Of a stretch of DNA of 6,519 nucleotides, positions 4,423 to 6,519 are shown one piece after another. The stretch is from Firmicutes bacterium UBA3910. GTDB lineage: Bacteria > Bacillota > Limnochordia > Darwinibacteriales > Darwinibacteriaceae. The notes beneath the pieces are model-generated. The model did no database searches. It worked only from the letters and a program-made list of their open reading frames with translations, and was not told the origin of the DNA. The stretch is from the NCBI GenBank assembly GCA_002391465.1, contig DGFC01000181.1:25671-32189 (forward strand), given 5' to 3'. Position numbers and translations under genes: made by a program. Position 1 is the stretch's first letter. Each line of letters begins with the position of its first letter.

Positions 4423-6199
4423 ACTCTGTAATCCGCAGAAACTCTTCCACGTCATCCACCGCCAGCTGGACAGCGGCCTCCCAGAAATCGGGTTTGGTCA
4501 GGTCCACACCGAGGTGCTTGCGGGCCAGCTCCTCCACCGTCATGCGGGATGTGTCATGGAGTAGATCCTTATATCGCTGGGCAAAGCCTGCGCCCTCCTC
4601 CTTTGCCCTGGCGTATACGCCGGCGCTGAACAAAAAGCCGAAGGTGTAGGGGAAGTTGTAGAAGGGTACGCCTGTGATGTAGAAATGGAGTTTGGAAGCC
4701 CAGAAGTGGGGATGGTATTCTTTCAAACTGTCCAGGAAAGCGTCCTTCTGCGCCTGGAGCATCATTTCATTCAGTTCATCCACACTCAAAAGACCCTTAC
4801 TCCTCCGGGCGTAAAACCGGGTCTCAAATAAAAAGCGGGAATGGATATCCATGAAGAAGGCCACACTGCGCCCGATTTTATCCTCAAGAATACCCAGCTT
4901 TTCCTCTGGGGAAGAAGCCTGTTCTAAAGCTCCATCCACCACAAGCAGTTCACCGAAAGTGGAAGCGGTTTCTGCCACGTTCATGGCGTAGCTGCGCAGC
5001 ATGGGCGGCGCGTCGCGCAAAACGTAGCCGTGGTAAGCATGGCCCAGCTCATGGGCTAACGTACCCAGACTCTGAATGGTACCCGAATAGGTCATAAACA
5101 CCCGGGATTCACCGGTCATAGGCAGGGAAGTGCAGAAGGCGCCGGGCCGTTTCCCGCCCCGATCCTCAGCTTCTACCCAGCCTTTATCAAAGGCGCTCTG
5201 GGTGAAATCGGCAATTTCAGGACTGAAGCGGCGGAACTGATCCACCACAAAGGCAGCCGCCTCGTCATAGGGAATTTTCTCTCCCGCTTTACCTAAAGGT
5301 GCATTCAGATCCCACCACGCAAGTTGATCAAGGCCTAACAGCTTCGCCTTACGCTCCAAGTAGCGGACTAAGTGGGGTTTGCCCCCCTCTACCGCCTGCC
5401 ACATGGCATCAAGCGTAGCCCGTTCCATCCGGTTAATGCGCAGGGGTTCCCAGAGGATATCTTCCCAGCCCCGGTGTTTGTAAAGGTTGAGCCTAAAGCC
5501 GGCCAGATGGTTGAGGGCACTGGCACAGAGCTCCGCTTCCTGGGCGAAGGCGTCTTCGATCTTGCCGAAAACAGTCTCCCGCAGCTGGGCATCGGGGTTG
5601 GCCAGGAGGTTGAAGGCTTGACCCACCGAGTACTTCTCAGGCTTACCGTCCACGTCCACTTCGATAACCATATCACCCACAACAGTGTTGTACAGCCTGG
5701 ACCAGGCATGGTAGCCGTCCACTGCCAAATCGGTGGCCAGGGATTCCTGCTCCCGTGTCATCTTCAGTTTCGCCAGTTCCCGCTGCTCGTTGAGGGGGAA
5801 ACTGAACTGGGATAGTTCATCATCGTCCAGAAGTTCCGTCCAATGCTCATCGGCAATTGAGACGTATAGGTCTTCAATAGCCGTTGATACCCCGCCCATT
5901 CTGGCCCCGATCTGGCTCAAATTGCCCTGGAGCAGGCGGGCTTTTCCATCCTTTACGTCCTGTGCGGTAAGGCAGCCAATGAACGAAGAACCTTGACCCA
6001 GACGTATTCTCACCGTTTGAATCCTGTCAACTAGCTCCCTCAGCTCTTTGGCACTGAGGGTGGGTTTTAGCCCGGCCACAAAATCTGCTAAGGCAGCAAT
6101 ATCCTTCACCACCTCTTCCAGATGTGCCTTCAACTGGGGCGAGTCGCTTCCCCCGGGGAAAACACTCTCCAGGTCCCATGTTTGTCTTAACTTACCCAT
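4421..6199 (-). CDS. pepF: Oligoendopeptidase F, M3 family zinc metallopeptidase
   Basis: PepF hydrolyses internal bonds of oligopeptides in the cytoplasm, downstream of peptide import. The 592-residue length is typical of the family. The gluzincin motif HELGH is at His383-Glu384-His387 (first His codon at 5053-5051). The likely third zinc ligand is Glu410 in NVAETASTFGEL, 23 residues after the second His. The C-terminal substrate region GVPFYNFPYTFGFLFSAGVYA (FYNFPYTFGF at about 513-522) carries the conserved tyrosines. No signal peptide is visible: the start MGKLRQTWDLESVFPGG is the usual PepF N-terminus. The ATG at 6199 is fixed by AGGAGG (6211-6206 on the minus strand), six bases away. 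It lies 29 bases after the tryptophanase stop, suggesting an operon for peptide and amino-acid use. No truncation or missing key residue is seen. Confidence 0.96.
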   Translation of the reverse strand: MGKLRQTWDLESVFPGGSDSPQLKAHLEEVVKDIAALADFVAGLKPTLSAKELRELVDRIQTVRIRLGQGSSFIGCLTAQDVKDGKARLLQGNLSQIGARMGGVSTAIEDLYVSIADEHWTELLDDDELSQFSFPLNEQRELAKLKMTREQESLATDLAVDGYHAWSRLYNTVVGDMVIEVDVDGKPEKYSVGQAFNLLANPDAQLRETVFGKIEDAFAQEAELCASALNHLAGFRLNLYKHRGWEDILWEPLRINRMERATLDAMWQAVEGGKPHLVRYLERKAKLLGLDQLAWWDLNAPLGKAGEKIPYDEAAAFVVDQFRRFSPEIADFTQSAFDKGWVEAEDRGGKRPGAFCTSLPMTGESRVFMTYSGTIQSLGTLAHELGHAYHGYVLRDAPPMLRSYAMNVAETASTFGELLVVDGALEQASSPEEKLGILEDKIGRSVAFFMDIHSRFLFETRFYARRSKGLLSVDELNEMMLQAQKDAFLDSLKEYHPHFWASKLHFYITGVPFYNFPYTFGFLFSAGVYARAKEEGAGFAQRYKDLLHDTSRMTVEELARKHLGVDLTKPDFWEAAVQLAVDDVEEFLRITE

Positions 6200-6228
6200 T
6201 GTCTTCCTCCTCTGTTTCCATTCTGTAT

Positions 6229-6519
6229 CTATTTGTCTACCAGCCTAAAGCGGGCAGTGAAATGCCGTAAAATCGGTGGTTCATATTCAAACGCCACTCC
6301 CTTAACCTCCTGGGCAGACCGGAAAACCTTGATCAGGGAATCTGCTATATAGCGCATATGGTTATCGGTATATGTCCGTCTGGGAATGGTGAGCCGCAGC
6401 AGTTCCAAATCAGCCAGGCCATCCTCACCCGTCTTCGGATCCCGGCCGTAAAGGAGCGAACCTACTTCAACCGCCCGTATCCCCGCTTCCAAATAAAGCT
6501 GTACCGCTAGGGCATGACC
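6229..6519 (-). CDS. tnaA: Tryptophanase, C-terminal 96 residues (gene continues past right edge)
   Basis: Tryptophanase is a PLP enzyme of the beta-eliminating lyase family that splits tryptophan into indole, pyruvate and ammonia. The frame is open to base 6519, so the gene enters from the right; the family is about 460-470 residues. Visible are [44 protein letters not shown] and [13 protein letters not shown]. The related tyrosine phenol-lyase has Arg in the MERG motif for the phenol hydroxyl and a Phe-Phe pair near the end. Here the first position is Val (AVEVG) and the end reads LRHFTA, with the His typical of tryptophanase, so tryptophanase is preferred. Some residues (IPRRTYT, ARF) are lyase-like. 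No hairpin separates it from pepF 29 bases downstream, so the two are probably co-transcribed. Any tnaC-like leader would lie outside the window. Confidence 0.93.
   Translation of the reverse strand, partial: GHALAVQLYLEAGIRAVEVGSLLYGRDPKTGEDGLADLELLRLTIPRRTYTDNHMRYIADSLIKVFRSAQEVKGVAFEYEPPILRHFTARFRLVDK

Noticed and set aside
5372..5815. 147-residue open frame on the + strand opposite pepF
   Set aside because: It is antisense to the conserved middle of PepF, with no start signal.
6229..6519. Reading the right-edge gene as tyrosine phenol-lyase
   Set aside because: The phenol-binding Arg position is Val and the C-terminal motif has tryptophanase His rather than Phe.

Overview
The window looks like chromosome of an anaerobic or facultative Gram-positive bacterium, most likely a Firmicute of the Clostridia/Peptococcaceae kind. 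This is inferred from strong AGGAGG-type ribosome binding sites, GTG starts, a prokaryotic RING-type zinc-finger membrane protein, tryptophanase, and PepF. Base composition is near balanced and similar across the genes. I see no mobile element, CRISPR array, tRNA or rRNA. Coding density is very high: no stretch above about 80 bases lacks a gene or a regulatory element.

Layout, left to right. (1) The 3' half of selO (protein AMPylase pseudokinase) on the + strand. (2) A promoter just after the selO stop, then a small nfu-type Fe-S scaffold gene closed by an intrinsic terminator. (3) queG (epoxyqueuosine reductase, a double [4Fe-4S]/cobalamin enzyme), starting just past that terminator. (4) Convergent to queG, sharing a TTAA at the stop codons, a minus-strand pair: rnhA (RNase HI) followed by an unrecognised 325-residue protein. 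(5) A short divergent intergenic region with a nested AT-rich palindrome. (6) On the + strand, a three-part protein: cytoplasmic RING-like zinc finger, one membrane span, and an outside domain resembling a drastically shortened ABC-type solute-binding protein. (7) A long hairpin terminator between converging genes. (8) A minus-strand pair entering from the right edge: the 3' end of tryptophanase (tnaA), then pepF (M3 oligoendopeptidase F).

Functional threads: nfu and queG fit together as Fe-S carrier and Fe-S client. The tnaA-pepF pair suggests peptide and amino-acid fermentation. rnhA is tightly coupled to the unknown gene. Most genes are housekeeping. The parts most worth a second look are the RING/TM/mini-binding-protein, its palindromic promoter region, and a QueG that appears to lack one of its eight cluster cysteines.
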